Part shown: one piece after another, positions 43,893-53,403 of the stretch
Layout of the letters: every line of letters begins with the position of its first letter
Numbering within the stretch: position 1 is the first letter of the stretch
From: Thalassospira profundimaris
GTDB taxonomy: Bacteria; Pseudomonadota; Alphaproteobacteria; Rhodospirillales; Thalassospiraceae
NCBI RefSeq assembly: GCF_003326795.1
Contig: NZ_JPWI01000001.1
Coordinates: 620,001 to 684,000, forward strand
Length of the DNA: 64,000 nucleotides
Direction: 5' to 3'
The notes under the pieces: model-generated
Databases searched by the model: none
What the model was told of the DNA's origin: nothing
Seen by the model: only the letters and a program-made list of their open reading frames with translations
Translations under genes and position numbers: made by a program

Positions 43893-45497
43893 ATGGCTGG
43901 TTTCTGGTCAATGGTTGGCCTGGTGATCAAGTCGCTGATCACCGGTAATGAAACTTCAGGGGACGTCACCGATTCTGCGTATGAAAACGCGCCGGGTGCC
44001 GAGCCTTTATGTCTGTATGCGATTGCCCGATTTGGCCGCCCGGACGCCAGTACCGAAGGGGGTTTTCAGCCCTCTGATCCTTTTGCCGAAATGGTTGCGC
44101 GCAGTCTGGTCGATGTGCCTGAAAGCAATTCGGTCATGCTTGATCAGTTCTTCTCCCCCAATCCGGATACCGTTGACGGCTTTCAGGCCATGCGCGAAGC
44201 CCAGCTCAATGTCCTGAATATGGGTCGCAGGGTTGATGCAGATGCCATTTTCTGGGGGCAGCAAAACGCGTTTGGCGGTTTTGACCTGCATCTGGTCAGT
44301 GATGCGCTGACCTCATCGCTTTATGATCTGATGCTGCCACTGACCCACAGTTTCCGGCAGGTTGATCATCGTGATGTTAGTGATGCGCTTCGCATCCTTC
44401 TTGCCGCACAACTGCTTTTTAAATCGCGGGGCGGGGAACAGCGTCTGTTGCAGATTGCGCGCCTGACCAGCTACCTCGAGGATTTTCAGGAACGCATCAA
44501 TCGTGGCGAATATTTCGAAGCCGGGGGGCAAGGTGTCGCAACAGCTTATGCCTTCGGGGCTTTTGTTCTGACGGAAACCGGGGATCGAAGTTACTGCGCC
44601 AGCGCGCTTCGCGTGCTTGAACCCCACATCCGCAAGATTTTGAGCGATGCCGGTGACAGTCCAGGTGATGTGCCACAGGCCAAAGCACGGAGTTCCTCGG
44701 GACTTTTGGGCGAGGCACTTCCGCAACAAAAGGGAGTGGCGGTTGTCAGGGAATTGCGCACCGAGGATCTTGTTGCCCAGATCAGTGACTTTGCCAGAGT
44801 CGATGCAAAATCCACAGCCCTTCTGGCGATGTATGCCGGATTGGTGAACTGGTCGCTGATTGCCAATCTCAAAGCCCGCTCGCCCGCCCTTGCGATCGGT
44901 ATCTGGAAGATGCTTGAACGGCGCTTTGAACTGTCTTTGGGGTCTCCGGTCGACCGGGCGCTTGCGATCTGCAAACTTGCCGAGGCCATGGTGGCAAGCG
45001 GCAAGGATAGCGAAGACGCCAAAATGATTGAAAGCGGGGCAGCGCAATATCGCCGGGCGCTGACCATGGTCAATAACCGGGCCCACGCGCCACTTTATGC
45101 AATTACGGCCTATGGTCTGGCCGAGGCCATTGTATCGGCCGCCATCATTAATGATGTCACCATCCCCGATACCCAGGTCGTGCCGGTATTCCAGGCGGCC
45201 CTAAAAATCTGTGCGCGACGTGACAATCCCTATATCTGGGGACGGACGATGTTTGCACTGTCGACGGTCTATCTGACCAACGGAACCGTGCATAAGGACG
45301 TCCAGATGCTTTCAAGCGCAAGAATGGGCTTCTCGCAATCCTATGAGGCATTCATGGATGCCGGGGCCAAGGGCGCTGCACGGGCGGCATCGGGTGGCTT
45401 TACCCGTACCGAAAACATCATTTCCCAGCTTGGTCATCGCAAGGCGATCATGGATGCGACCGGCGGCGAGGGACCGGAAAAAGAAATCGCCTCCTGA
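43893..45497 (+). CDS. Unrecognised 534-residue protein, probably helical repeat
   Basis: Start at ATG 43893 after AAAAGGG. A hydrophobic segment (~3-18, MVGLVIKSLI) could be a membrane anchor. The rest is soluble and mostly helical, with several stretches of TPR-like character (ALAICKLAEAMVASGKDSED, ~363; YRRALTMVNNRAHAPLYAI, ~390; WGRTMFALSTVYLTNGTVHK, ~455), suggesting a solenoid. No catalytic motif is seen. It is separated from htpX by 185 bp and converges on the Bax inhibitor gene. I do not recognise the family. Confidence 0.75.
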   Translation: MAGFWSMVGLVIKSLITGNETSGDVTDSAYENAPGAEPLCLYAIARFGRPDASTEGGFQPSDPFAEMVARSLVDVPESNSVMLDQFFSPNPDTVDGFQAMREAQLNVLNMGRRVDADAIFWGQQNAFGGFDLHLVSDALTSSLYDLMLPLTHSFRQVDHRDVSDALRILLAAQLLFKSRGGEQRLLQIARLTSYLEDFQERINRGEYFEAGGQGVATAYAFGAFVLTETGDRSYCASALRVLEPHIRKILSDAGDSPGDVPQAKARSSSGLLGEALPQQKGVAVVRELRTEDLVAQISDFARVDAKSTALLAMYAGLVNWSLIANLKARSPALAIGIWKMLERRFELSLGSPVDRALAICKLAEAMVASGKDSEDAKMIESGAAQYRRALTMVNNRAHAPLYAITAYGLAEAIVSAAIINDVTIPDTQVVPVFQAALKICARRDNPYIWGRTMFALSTVYLTNGTVHKDVQMLSSARMGFSQSYEAFMDAGAKGAARAASGGFTRTENIISQLGHRKAIMDATGGEGPEKEIAS

Positions 45498-45545
45498 TCA
45501 TATTGCGATGCGCCCCGTCATGGTCAGCTCGGATCAGACAAAAAG

Positions 45546-45578
45546 AAACCCCCGCAGCTGCTGTCTGCGGGGGGTTTG
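45546..45578. terminator. Terminator between the 534-residue protein gene and the Bax inhibitor-1 gene
   Basis: AAACCCCCGCAG / CTGCGGGGGGTTT, closing the two converging genes. Confidence 0.85.
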
Positions 45579-45599
45579 ACTGCGAATGCCGTGGCACTT

Positions 45600-46319
45600 C
45601 TATTCGCGATTACCGAAGAAGTGCAGAAGCATAATGAACAGGTTCACGAAGTCGAGATAGAGCTGCAGGGCACCGAACAGAGCTTTTTTGCCTGCGGTGG
45701 TTGCGTCATCATGCTCGTGATACGCTTCCTTGATGCGCTGGGTGTCATAGGCGGTCAGACCGGTGAAGATCAGAACACCAGCAGCCGAAATGACGAACTG
45801 CAACATGCTGCTGCCAAGGAAGATATTGACCACGCTGGCAATGATAATGCCGATCAGGCCCATGAACAGGAAGCTACCCCAGCCCGACAGGTCTTTCTTG
45901 GTGGTGTAGCCATAAAGGCTCATCGCACCGAAGGTACCTGCTGTGATGAAGAAGGTACGAGCAATCGACTCACCGGTATAGACCAGGAAGATCGAAGCAA
46001 GGGACAAGCCCATCAGTCCGGCATAGACCCAGAAAGTCGCCTGTGCTGCGCCGAAGCTCATTTTATGAATACGTGCGCTCAGGAAGAACACCAGCCCGAT
46101 CGGGGCCAGCATGACAATCCACATAAGTCCGGTGCCGAAAATTGCCTGCATCAGGGCCGGGCTGGTCGACACAGCCATTGCCACGATACCGGTCAAGGCA
46201 AGTGCGGATGCCATGTAGTTATAGACACGCAGCATATAGGCGCGGAGACCTTCATCGATCTCGGCCGCCGACCGGCCAACCGAGACGTCATAGCCGCGTT
46301 GACGCGTTTCAAAAGCCAT
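45600..46319 (-). CDS. Bax inhibitor-1/YccA family membrane protein
   Basis: 239 residues from ATG 46319 (MAFETRQRG) with AGGG upstream. Seven TM segments; characteristic AYMLRVYNYMASALALTGIVA (~28-48), GESIARTFFITAGTFGAMSLYGYTTKKDLSGWG (in parts, ~120-150) and C-terminal DTQRIKEAYHEHD (~197-209) with the conserved Asp that gates calcium in the TMBIM fold. In E. coli the relative YccA modulates FtsH. Role here inferred from family only. Confidence 0.93.
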   Translation of the reverse strand: MAFETRQRGYDVSVGRSAAEIDEGLRAYMLRVYNYMASALALTGIVAMAVSTSPALMQAIFGTGLMWIVMLAPIGLVFFLSARIHKMSFGAAQATFWVYAGLMGLSLASIFLVYTGESIARTFFITAGTFGAMSLYGYTTKKDLSGWGSFLFMGLIGIIIASVVNIFLGSSMLQFVISAAGVLIFTGLTAYDTQRIKEAYHEHDDATTAGKKALFGALQLYLDFVNLFIMLLHFFGNRE

Positions 46320-46580
46320 TGAAATCCCTCTTTGATCCAATTGTGGGCAGAATCATTTCTACAATTCTGCGATGGTCAAAATATGGCAGGATTTCCGTGA
46401 AAAGCAACGGTTTGGCGGAAAGTGCAATCGTCACAGCTATCCACATGTGATCTTGTTCACCCTGCATTTGACAAGATCGTGAAAATCCATAATCAGGACA
46501 AGGCAGGCAAACGGGTCTATGATGGTCCGGCAATGGGGACATTGATATGCACCCCCGACATGGAAAAGGTCCGATCTGGC

Positions 46581-48080
46581 ATGTCAAAGACCACCAAGGC
46601 GGTAAAATACATATCATTGTTGCTGGGGCTGGCATTCGGCCAGACAGCGATATTGTTGCCTGCCCAGGCCCAGAATTCCAAATTCACCGCAAGTTCTGCG
46701 CGCGGCGATATCCCTGTTTTTGCTGAAAACTACGACGGTGCGGAATTTTGTGCCAGCGGTACCATTGACGCGCCTTGCGATGTTGCCCCGGTCGATGTGC
46801 CGGAATTTGATGCAAGCTTCGTATATCGCTTTCTGGCTTATCACGCCCAGCGACCGTTTGACCGGTTTTCATGGCAGGGCTTTACCGCGCTGATGACGCC
46901 GCTTGATAAGCCCGATCAGCCCGCCTTGTGGGAAAGCTTCCCCACAAGGCGCGACCTGTTTTCCGAGGTTCCCTATCCGAACCCGACTTGTGCAGATGAT
47001 CTGCCCGAAGGAACCCTGTTGCTGGCAAGCTATCTGCAAACGACCGGTGATGCATTGGTCGATCAGGCTGGAAATTTCGTGCTGTTTGAAACCCGCATAA
47101 ATCCGGTTGCTGCCCGTTATATCCAGGACAACGACCTTGATCAGAAAACTGGTCGTGCCGCCTTTGCCAAGTCGGGCAATGCTATCGAATTTCCCAAAGG
47201 CAAGCTGTTTGACCCTGCATCAACAACCCTTGCGCGGGTCGAACCGGCAAAAGTCGGCCAGCCCGCAGATGCCAAGGATAGCGTCATTCCCCCGTCCGCA
47301 CCGGGCGATATGGGCGCACAACTGCTGAAATTTGCCTGGCGGGTGCTGCCTGACGGGGCAAATGCCGTATCCCCGTCCGGGCAGGGTTATTACACCCGTC
47401 CGGCCCGCATTTCATTGGGGATGGATCAGACGCTTGACGGGAAACCCCAATGTCTGGATGTGACGGTCGCGCTTGTCGGTTTGCATCTGGTACAGCGCGT
47501 GGCCAGTGGCAATGGTGATCGCTGGATCTGGTCGAGTTTCGAGCATGTCAATAATGTACCCCTGGCGGCAAATGCCCGTCGTCCCAACAGTATTATTACC
47601 GATAATCCCTTTGCGGACGGGTGCCTTGCCCCGGATATCCAGGAAGACGATCAGGCCTACGCGTTTTACGGTCACCAGACGCAAAAAGGCATGGCTGCCA
47701 ATCAGCCGACCCGCGGAAATGTGAAATGGGCTGATCAGCAACCCTTTGCGCGCATGGCATCCGGGGAACCGGTAAAAGGCCCCGACATTGTACGGTGCTG
47801 GCGACTGTTTTCAGGAACGGCCGAGGCCAACTTTATCTGGCAACGTAAACTCGAAGGCACGGTCTGGCAAAATTACATGCTGCTGGGCACGCAATGGATC
47901 GGTAATCCGGGCGGAGCAACATTCGGGGTTGGCGAAGTGCCGCGCTATCTGACCAACAGTACGCTTGAAAGCTTTATGCAGGATCAGGCGGATGCCACCT
48001 GTCTGGGCTGTCACACCCGTGCGCGGACCGATAGCGGACAGGTGTCGAACTTTACCTTCCTTCTGGATCCGCCATCCTGA
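46581..48080 (+). CDS. Secreted protein with one C-terminal c-type haem site
   Basis: 499 residues if started at ATG 46581, after GAAAAGG; further in-frame ATGs lie upstream (46560, 46533). Signal peptide ending LLPAQAQ (~30). The body is unrecognised, Trp- and Phe-rich and of periplasmic character (several Cys, e.g. FCASGTIDAPCD). The only cofactor motif is CLGCH, ~20 residues from the C-terminus (ATCLGCHTRAR), a normal CxxCH haem attachment site. Part of the protein may therefore be a haem-binding oxidoreductase or electron-transfer partner. It is followed by an acyl-CoA synthetase gene 116 bp on. Confidence 0.7.
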   Translation: MSKTTKAVKYISLLLGLAFGQTAILLPAQAQNSKFTASSARGDIPVFAENYDGAEFCASGTIDAPCDVAPVDVPEFDASFVYRFLAYHAQRPFDRFSWQGFTALMTPLDKPDQPALWESFPTRRDLFSEVPYPNPTCADDLPEGTLLLASYLQTTGDALVDQAGNFVLFETRINPVAARYIQDNDLDQKTGRAAFAKSGNAIEFPKGKLFDPASTTLARVEPAKVGQPADAKDSVIPPSAPGDMGAQLLKFAWRVLPDGANAVSPSGQGYYTRPARISLGMDQTLDGKPQCLDVTVALVGLHLVQRVASGNGDRWIWSSFEHVNNVPLAANARRPNSIITDNPFADGCLAPDIQEDDQAYAFYGHQTQKGMAANQPTRGNVKWADQQPFARMASGEPVKGPDIVRCWRLFSGTAEANFIWQRKLEGTVWQNYMLLGTQWIGNPGGATFGVGEVPRYLTNSTLESFMQDQADATCLGCHTRARTDSGQVSNFTFLLDPPS

Positions 48081-48196
48081 CCAGATCGCCAGATGCAAAC
48101 AAAATCGGTGCAATCTGGATGGAAAAAGCACTATCATGTTGCCCAACATTTGCCGCAGCCAAAAACAAAGAACAGCGGTAAATTCAGGGAGGAAAC

Positions 48197-49813
48197 ATGC
48201 TGGCCAGTCGTAATGACTACGCGACGGTATGCTCGGATTTTGTCTGGGATGTGCCGTCTCACTTTAATATTGGCGTCGATGTTTGCGATAAATGGGCCGA
48301 TGACCCGGATCGCCTGGCATTGATGCACCGCAGGCGCGATGGATCGCGTCGCGATTACACCTTCGCCCAGTTCAAACGTCTTTCAAATCGCTTTGCCAAT
48401 GTCATGCGTCGTCATGGCATACGACGCGGGGACCGGGTGGGCATCTTGTTGCCACAAAGTCCCGAAACGGCGATTGCCCATATTGCAACCTATAAAATGG
48501 GCGGGATTGCCGTGCCGCTCTTTACCCTGTTCGGGGTGGATGCGCTGGAATATCGTCTGGGCAACTGTGCGGCCAAGGCTCTTGTGACGGACAAGGAAGG
48601 GGCTGCAAAGATCGCTGAAATCCGCGATCTGCTGCCCGCACTTGAATATGTCTATGTCATTGATGGTGCGCCTGATGGCTGCTTTGACTTCAAGGCACTT
48701 TCGGCAGAGGCCAGTGACGCGTTCGATGTTGTCAAAACCCGTGCTGATGAACCGGCCCTGATTATCTATACATCGGGCACTACCGGTCAGCCCAAAGGTG
48801 CACTTCACGCCCACCGTGTATTGCTGGGGCATCTGCCCGGTGTTGAAATGTCGCACGATTTCTTCCCCCAGGACGGCGATGTGATGTGGACGCCCGCCGA
48901 CTGGGCATGGATTGGCGGGTTGCTTGATGTGTTGCTGCCAGCCTGGCATCACGGCGTTCCGGTCGTTGCCCACCGGTTTGAAAAGTTCACGCCCGAAGCT
49001 GCCTTAGAACTGATTGCGCAATACGGCGTGCGCAATACGTTCCTGCCGCCGACCGCGTTAAAGATGATGCGGGCCGCGGGTGACGAACTGGCGCAAAAAT
49101 TCAATTGTAATCTTCGCTCTATTGCAAGCGGTGGTGAAACATTGGGTTCTGAACTTCTTGATTGGGGGCGTCGGGTTTTCGATGTCACGATCAATGAATT
49201 CTATGGTCAGACCGAATGCAATATGGTTGTCAGTTCCTGTCAGTCGATCATGGCGCCCAAACCCGGTGTCATGGGGCGTCCGGTGCCAGGCCACAATGTG
49301 GCAGTGATTGATCTGGGTGGAAATGTTCTGGCACCCGGTGAAATGGGCCGCATTGCAGTACGCGCGCCTGATCCGGTGATGTTTCTTGAATATTGGCGCA
49401 ATCCCGAAGCCACCCGCGACAAATTTGTCGGTGAATGGCTTCTGACAGGTGACATGGGCTGTGTCGATGCCGATGGCTATATTCGCTTTGTCGGGCGCGA
49501 TGACGATGTCATCAGCTCGGCGGGCTATCGCATCGGACCGGGCGAGATCGAAGACTGTCTGATCGCCCATCCTGCAATCCGCATGGCAGGTGTGATTGGC
49601 AAGCCTGATGACCAGCGCGGCCAGATCGTAAAGGCCTTTGTGGTGCTTGCCGATGGCTATGCCCAGACGGCCGAGCTTGAAAGCGACATCAAGGATTTCG
49701 TCAAAACCCGTCTGGCGGCCCATGAATATCCGCGCGAGATTGCCTTCCTTGATCAATTGCCAATGACAACAACCGGCAAGGTCGTCCGGCGCGCGTTGCG
49801 CGATCTGGCATGA
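48197..49813 (+). CDS. AMP-binding acyl-CoA synthetase (medium-chain/ACSM-like)
   Basis: 538 residues, RBS AGGGAGGAAAC. Adenylate-forming enzyme: P-loop IYTSGTTGQPKGA (~192-204), NEFYGQTECN (~334-343), TGDMGCVDADGYIRFVGRDDD (~416-436), and the catalytic lysine near the end (TTTGKVVRRAL, ~525). It activates a carboxylic acid as acyl-AMP and transfers it to CoA. The N-terminus (NIGVDVCDKWADDPDRLAL) resembles the acetyl/medium-chain group; substrate length is not predictable. Stands alone with its own terminator. Confidence 0.9.
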   Translation: MLASRNDYATVCSDFVWDVPSHFNIGVDVCDKWADDPDRLALMHRRRDGSRRDYTFAQFKRLSNRFANVMRRHGIRRGDRVGILLPQSPETAIAHIATYKMGGIAVPLFTLFGVDALEYRLGNCAAKALVTDKEGAAKIAEIRDLLPALEYVYVIDGAPDGCFDFKALSAEASDAFDVVKTRADEPALIIYTSGTTGQPKGALHAHRVLLGHLPGVEMSHDFFPQDGDVMWTPADWAWIGGLLDVLLPAWHHGVPVVAHRFEKFTPEAALELIAQYGVRNTFLPPTALKMMRAAGDELAQKFNCNLRSIASGGETLGSELLDWGRRVFDVTINEFYGQTECNMVVSSCQSIMAPKPGVMGRPVPGHNVAVIDLGGNVLAPGEMGRIAVRAPDPVMFLEYWRNPEATRDKFVGEWLLTGDMGCVDADGYIRFVGRDDDVISSAGYRIGPGEIEDCLIAHPAIRMAGVIGKPDDQRGQIVKAFVVLADGYAQTAELESDIKDFVKTRLAAHEYPREIAFLDQLPMTTTGKVVRRALRDLA

Positions 49814-49862
49814 TGCAGGACTGAGCCGGATTTTGGTTTGGTATCAAAATGATTTTAAAATG

Positions 49863-49899
49863 AAAACAGGGCCGATCACATCAGATCGGCCCTGTTTTC
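49863..49899. terminator. Terminator between the acyl-CoA synthetase gene and the ABC permease gene
   Basis: AAAACAGGGCCGAT / ATCGGCCCTGTTTT with an 8-base loop; A/T tracts on both sides serve the converging genes. Confidence 0.88.
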
Positions 49900-49922
49900 G
49901 TATGTGTGCGGATCTGTCCGGA

Positions 49923-52481
49923 TTATTCGTTACGCAAAAGCGGGGCTGCCGGAACGCGCAGGGCCTGCCAGGTGCCGACAAAGCCAGCCGCAAGGGTGGC
50001 AAACAACCCGATGCCGATCGGCCCAAAGATGGTCATTGGCAACAGAACCCAGTTGGCCCCCATCACCAGAACCAGTACCGACCATGCCGCAACCGATCCG
50101 ACAAGGGCGGCAATTACCCCGGTCGCAAGGCCCAAAATCCCGTATTCCAGCGCATAGGCATAAAGAATGTTGGCCCGGGTTGCGCCAAGGGTCTTAAGCA
50201 CCACAGCATCATAGATGCGTTTGCGACGCCCGGCGGCAACGGCTCCTGCCAGCACCAGAACACCGGCGACAATTGCAATCATGCTCGTTGCATTAAGCGC
50301 GGTTCCGATCCCGGCCAGAATGGCGTTGGCGGCTTCAAGCGCCTCACGCACGCGGATGGCCGACACATTCGGGAAGTCCAGCCCGATCAGGCGATCAACC
50401 GGTTCTTCCATTTCGCGCGGCATATGAGCCGTCGCAATCAGGCTATAGGGTGCCTTGTCGATCAGGCCCGGTGAAAACACCATCGCAAAATTCATGCGCA
50501 GGCTTTGCCATTCAACCTCGCGCCAGTTGGCGATTTCGGCGGTGATGTCGCGGCCCAGAATATTGACCGTGATGGTATCACCGGGCTCAAGGGCAAATGC
50601 ATTGCCAATATCGGCACTGATCGACACCAGCGGCTTGCTGGCATCATCATAATCAGACGGCCACCATTCCCCGCGCACCAGCTTGGTTTCGGGGGGCGGG
50701 GTCGCGGCAAAGGTCAGGCCACGGTCCCCGCGCAGGAACCAGCGATCATCGCCCGGTCCGACATCATTGGCATCCACCCCGTCAATCGCGGTAACACGTC
50801 CGCGCAGCATCGGCGTTTGTTCGATATCCGAAACATTTTTCTGCTCGAGCAGCTCGGAGCGGAACTGATCAATCTGGTCGGGCCGGATATCAAGGAAGAA
50901 AAAGGCCGGCGCAGATTCAGGCAGGTTCTCATTGATCTCGTTATCAAGGTTGCCTTCGATCCCGGAAATGGTCACCAGCAAGGTCAACCCCAGTCCAAGT
51001 GAAAGGGCAACCGGAACCGTGCTGGCCCCCGGCCGATGCAGGTTGGCTAGTGCCAGCCGCGAAAACGCATCGCGCCCGGCAATAAACCGTTTCGAAAGAG
51101 ATACAATGCTGCGCCCGGCATAGGTGAAAATCACCACGGCGGCAGCTGACCCGGCAATAAAGCCAAGGGCAATCACCTTGTCTGTCGCGGTAAGCACCGT
51201 CAGGACAAGCAACAGCACCAGTGGTATGCCGATATAGGGCAGGTCACGCTTGCGCACCGGGCTTCCGTTAAACAGTCCGGCACTGGCGCGGAACAGTCGG
51301 GCCGCCGGGATTTCGCGGGCGCGTAACAGCGATGGCAGGGCAAAGACCAAGGTGGTCAGTACGCCAAAGCTGGTTGCGATGATCAGCGACGGCAAAGCCG
51401 GGCCAAGGGTCACGTCAATCGGCAGACGCCCGGCCAGAAGCGGGGCGACAATTGCCGGGGTGATTGCCCCGATCAAAAGCCCGATGCCGATCCCGATCAG
51501 GGCCAGAACAAGGATTTGCAGGAAGTAGATCCGCAACACCAGTCCGTGTGATGCCCCGATTGATTTCAGGGTGGCGATCACGGATGTTTTGCTTTCGATA
51601 TGGCTGCGCACCGCATTGGCGACACCAATGCCGCCGACCAGAAGGGCCGACAGGCCCACCAGCGTCAGAAACAGGGTCAGACGTTCAATGAAACGACGCA
51701 ATCCCGGATTGGCATTGGCAGTATCACGGATACGCCATCCGGCATCTTCAAAGCGGTCTTCAATCCGTTCACGAAAGGCGGTTGGCGTGTCATTATCGTT
51801 CAAATCCAAAGCGTAATAATAGCGGATCAGGCTTCCGGGCTGGACCAGACCGGTCTCCATCAGGGCAGCTTTGGACACCATCAGACGCGGGCCGAAATTG
51901 AAAAATCCGACGGCCTTGTCAGGTTCCTTGGCAATGACGCCACGGATCTGAACATCGATATCGCCAAGCTTGACGGTGTCGCCGATCTGGATTTTCAGCC
52001 GTTCAAGCAAACCGGCCTCGGTCACGGCACCCCAAAGTCCGTCCTGTTTGTCGAGGACACCTTTAAAGGCAATCCCGTCAGCAAGTTCCATCTCGCCAAA
52101 CAGCGGGTAGGCATCATCAACGGCCTTGAGCTCAACCAGTCGACGCTGATCTGGGCCATAGGCCGTGGTGCGCATGGTGGCAAGTTCACCAATGCGTTCG
52201 CTATTTTCCCGAAGCCAGTCAAGCTGTTCGCCTGTTGCTTCCATATGGGTCAGGCGCAGTTCAACATCGCCGCCCAAAAGCTTGCGCCCGTCGCGCTCCA
52301 GCGCCGAAAGAACGGATTCCGAAACGTTTCCAACCGCCGCAATCGCCCCGACACCCAGTGCCAGACAGGCAAGGAAAATGCGAAAGCCCGAAAGACCTCC
52401 CCGCAATTCCCGACGACAAACCCGCCAGGCAATCGACCAAAGGCGGTCATCGCTTGGAGATAAAGACTGATTGTTGCTCAT
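49923..52481 (-). CDS. ABC transporter permease, FtsX/MacB fold (YbbP-like)
   Basis: 852 residues with about ten TM segments: one near the N-terminus (~31-55), a periplasmic domain, then two FtsX-type four-helix sets around ~265-480 and ~715-850. This is the YbbP layout, a fused large permease. Its ATG overlaps the stop of the ATPase gene by four bases. In E. coli the equivalent pair ybbA-ybbP lies next to tesA, as here, but its cargo is unknown. A lipid or lipoprotein-related role is suggested by the conserved pairing with a lysophospholipase. Confidence 0.9.
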   Translation of the reverse strand: MSNNQSLSPSDDRLWSIAWRVCRRELRGGLSGFRIFLACLALGVGAIAAVGNVSESVLSALERDGRKLLGGDVELRLTHMEATGEQLDWLRENSERIGELATMRTTAYGPDQRRLVELKAVDDAYPLFGEMELADGIAFKGVLDKQDGLWGAVTEAGLLERLKIQIGDTVKLGDIDVQIRGVIAKEPDKAVGFFNFGPRLMVSKAALMETGLVQPGSLIRYYYALDLNDNDTPTAFRERIEDRFEDAGWRIRDTANANPGLRRFIERLTLFLTLVGLSALLVGGIGVANAVRSHIESKTSVIATLKSIGASHGLVLRIYFLQILVLALIGIGIGLLIGAITPAIVAPLLAGRLPIDVTLGPALPSLIIATSFGVLTTLVFALPSLLRAREIPAARLFRASAGLFNGSPVRKRDLPYIGIPLVLLLVLTVLTATDKVIALGFIAGSAAAVVIFTYAGRSIVSLSKRFIAGRDAFSRLALANLHRPGASTVPVALSLGLGLTLLVTISGIEGNLDNEINENLPESAPAFFFLDIRPDQIDQFRSELLEQKNVSDIEQTPMLRGRVTAIDGVDANDVGPGDDRWFLRGDRGLTFAATPPPETKLVRGEWWPSDYDDASKPLVSISADIGNAFALEPGDTITVNILGRDITAEIANWREVEWQSLRMNFAMVFSPGLIDKAPYSLIATAHMPREMEEPVDRLIGLDFPNVSAIRVREALEAANAILAGIGTALNATSMIAIVAGVLVLAGAVAAGRRKRIYDAVVLKTLGATRANILYAYALEYGILGLATGVIAALVGSVAAWSVLVLVMGANWVLLPMTIFGPIGIGLFATLAAGFVGTWQALRVPAAPLLRNE

Positions 52482-53224
52482 GCCCGCGATTCCAGTTGCG
52501 AAACGATTTCGCCATCACGCAGCATCACCGTCCGGTCGCAGCGCTCGGCAAGGCTCGGATCATGGGTGATTAAAAGCAATGTCGATCCGCGGCGTTTGGT
52601 CAGATCAAACAGCAATTCGATAATCGTTTCACCGGTCGCACCATCAAGGTTGCCGGTCGGTTCATCGGCCAGCAAAAGTTCCGGATCGGTGGCAAGGGCA
52701 CGGGCAAGGGCAACACGCTGTTGCTCGCCGCCCGACAATTGGCCGGGATAATGATCGGTGCGATGACCAAGCCCGACGAGTTCAAGCTCGGCACGGGCCT
52801 TTTCAAAGGCATCCTTGCGTCCGGCGAATTCCATCGGAAGTGCAACGTTTTCAAGTGCGCTCATTGTCGGGATCAGGTGGAAGTCCTGAAACACGATGCC
52901 GACATGGTGGCGGCGATAAAGGGCAAGCCCGTCTTCATCAAGCGCGCGTAAATCGTTGCCGCACACATTGACCACACCTTCCTGCGCTTGTTCCAATCCC
53001 GCAATAACCATCAAAAGCGATGTCTTGCCCGATCCGGATGGCCCGACCAGACTGACACGTTCTCCGGCATTCAGCGACAGGTCAACGCCCTTCAGAATCT
53101 CGACAATCCCTGCGGGCCCCTGCAGCCGAAGCTTCAGGTTACGCACATCAATTGTCTGTTGAGGGTTGCTGCCCGAAGAAACATCATTTTGTTCCGGGAT
53201 CGCGGTGGTTTCGGTCACAGTCAT
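52478..53224 (-). CDS. ABC transporter ATP-binding protein (YbbA-like)
   Basis: 248 residues from MTVTETT (ATG 53224). Walker A GPSGSGKTSL (~62-71), signature LSGGEQQRVALARAL (~165-179), Walker B ELLLADEPTGNLD (~186-198) and H-loop LITHDPSL (~219-226) are all intact. LolD/MacB/YbbA class, which serves FtsX-fold permeases. Translationally coupled to the permease gene (ATGA) and divergent from the TesA-like gene. Confidence 0.93.
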   Translation of the reverse strand: MTVTETTAIPEQNDVSSGSNPQQTIDVRNLKLRLQGPAGIVEILKGVDLSLNAGERVSLVGPSGSGKTSLLMVIAGLEQAQEGVVNVCGNDLRALDEDGLALYRRHHVGIVFQDFHLIPTMSALENVALPMEFAGRKDAFEKARAELELVGLGHRTDHYPGQLSGGEQQRVALARALATDPELLLADEPTGNLDGATGETIIELLFDLTKRRGSTLLLITHDPSLAERCDRTVMLRDGEIVSQLESRA

Positions 53225-53403
53225 TTCGGGTCCTATCGGGCTTGTCCGTTGCAAGATCATCAAAGCAGGTTACATAAGCTTACGGATCAGGACGTTTCTG
53301 GTTCAGATTTCTAATGATCTGAATGCGCTGTCACAGGGTAACCGGTTGGTAACCGGTGCGGCAAGGTGCCGCTATGATGACAGCATATGGGGTGAGATTT
53401 GTT

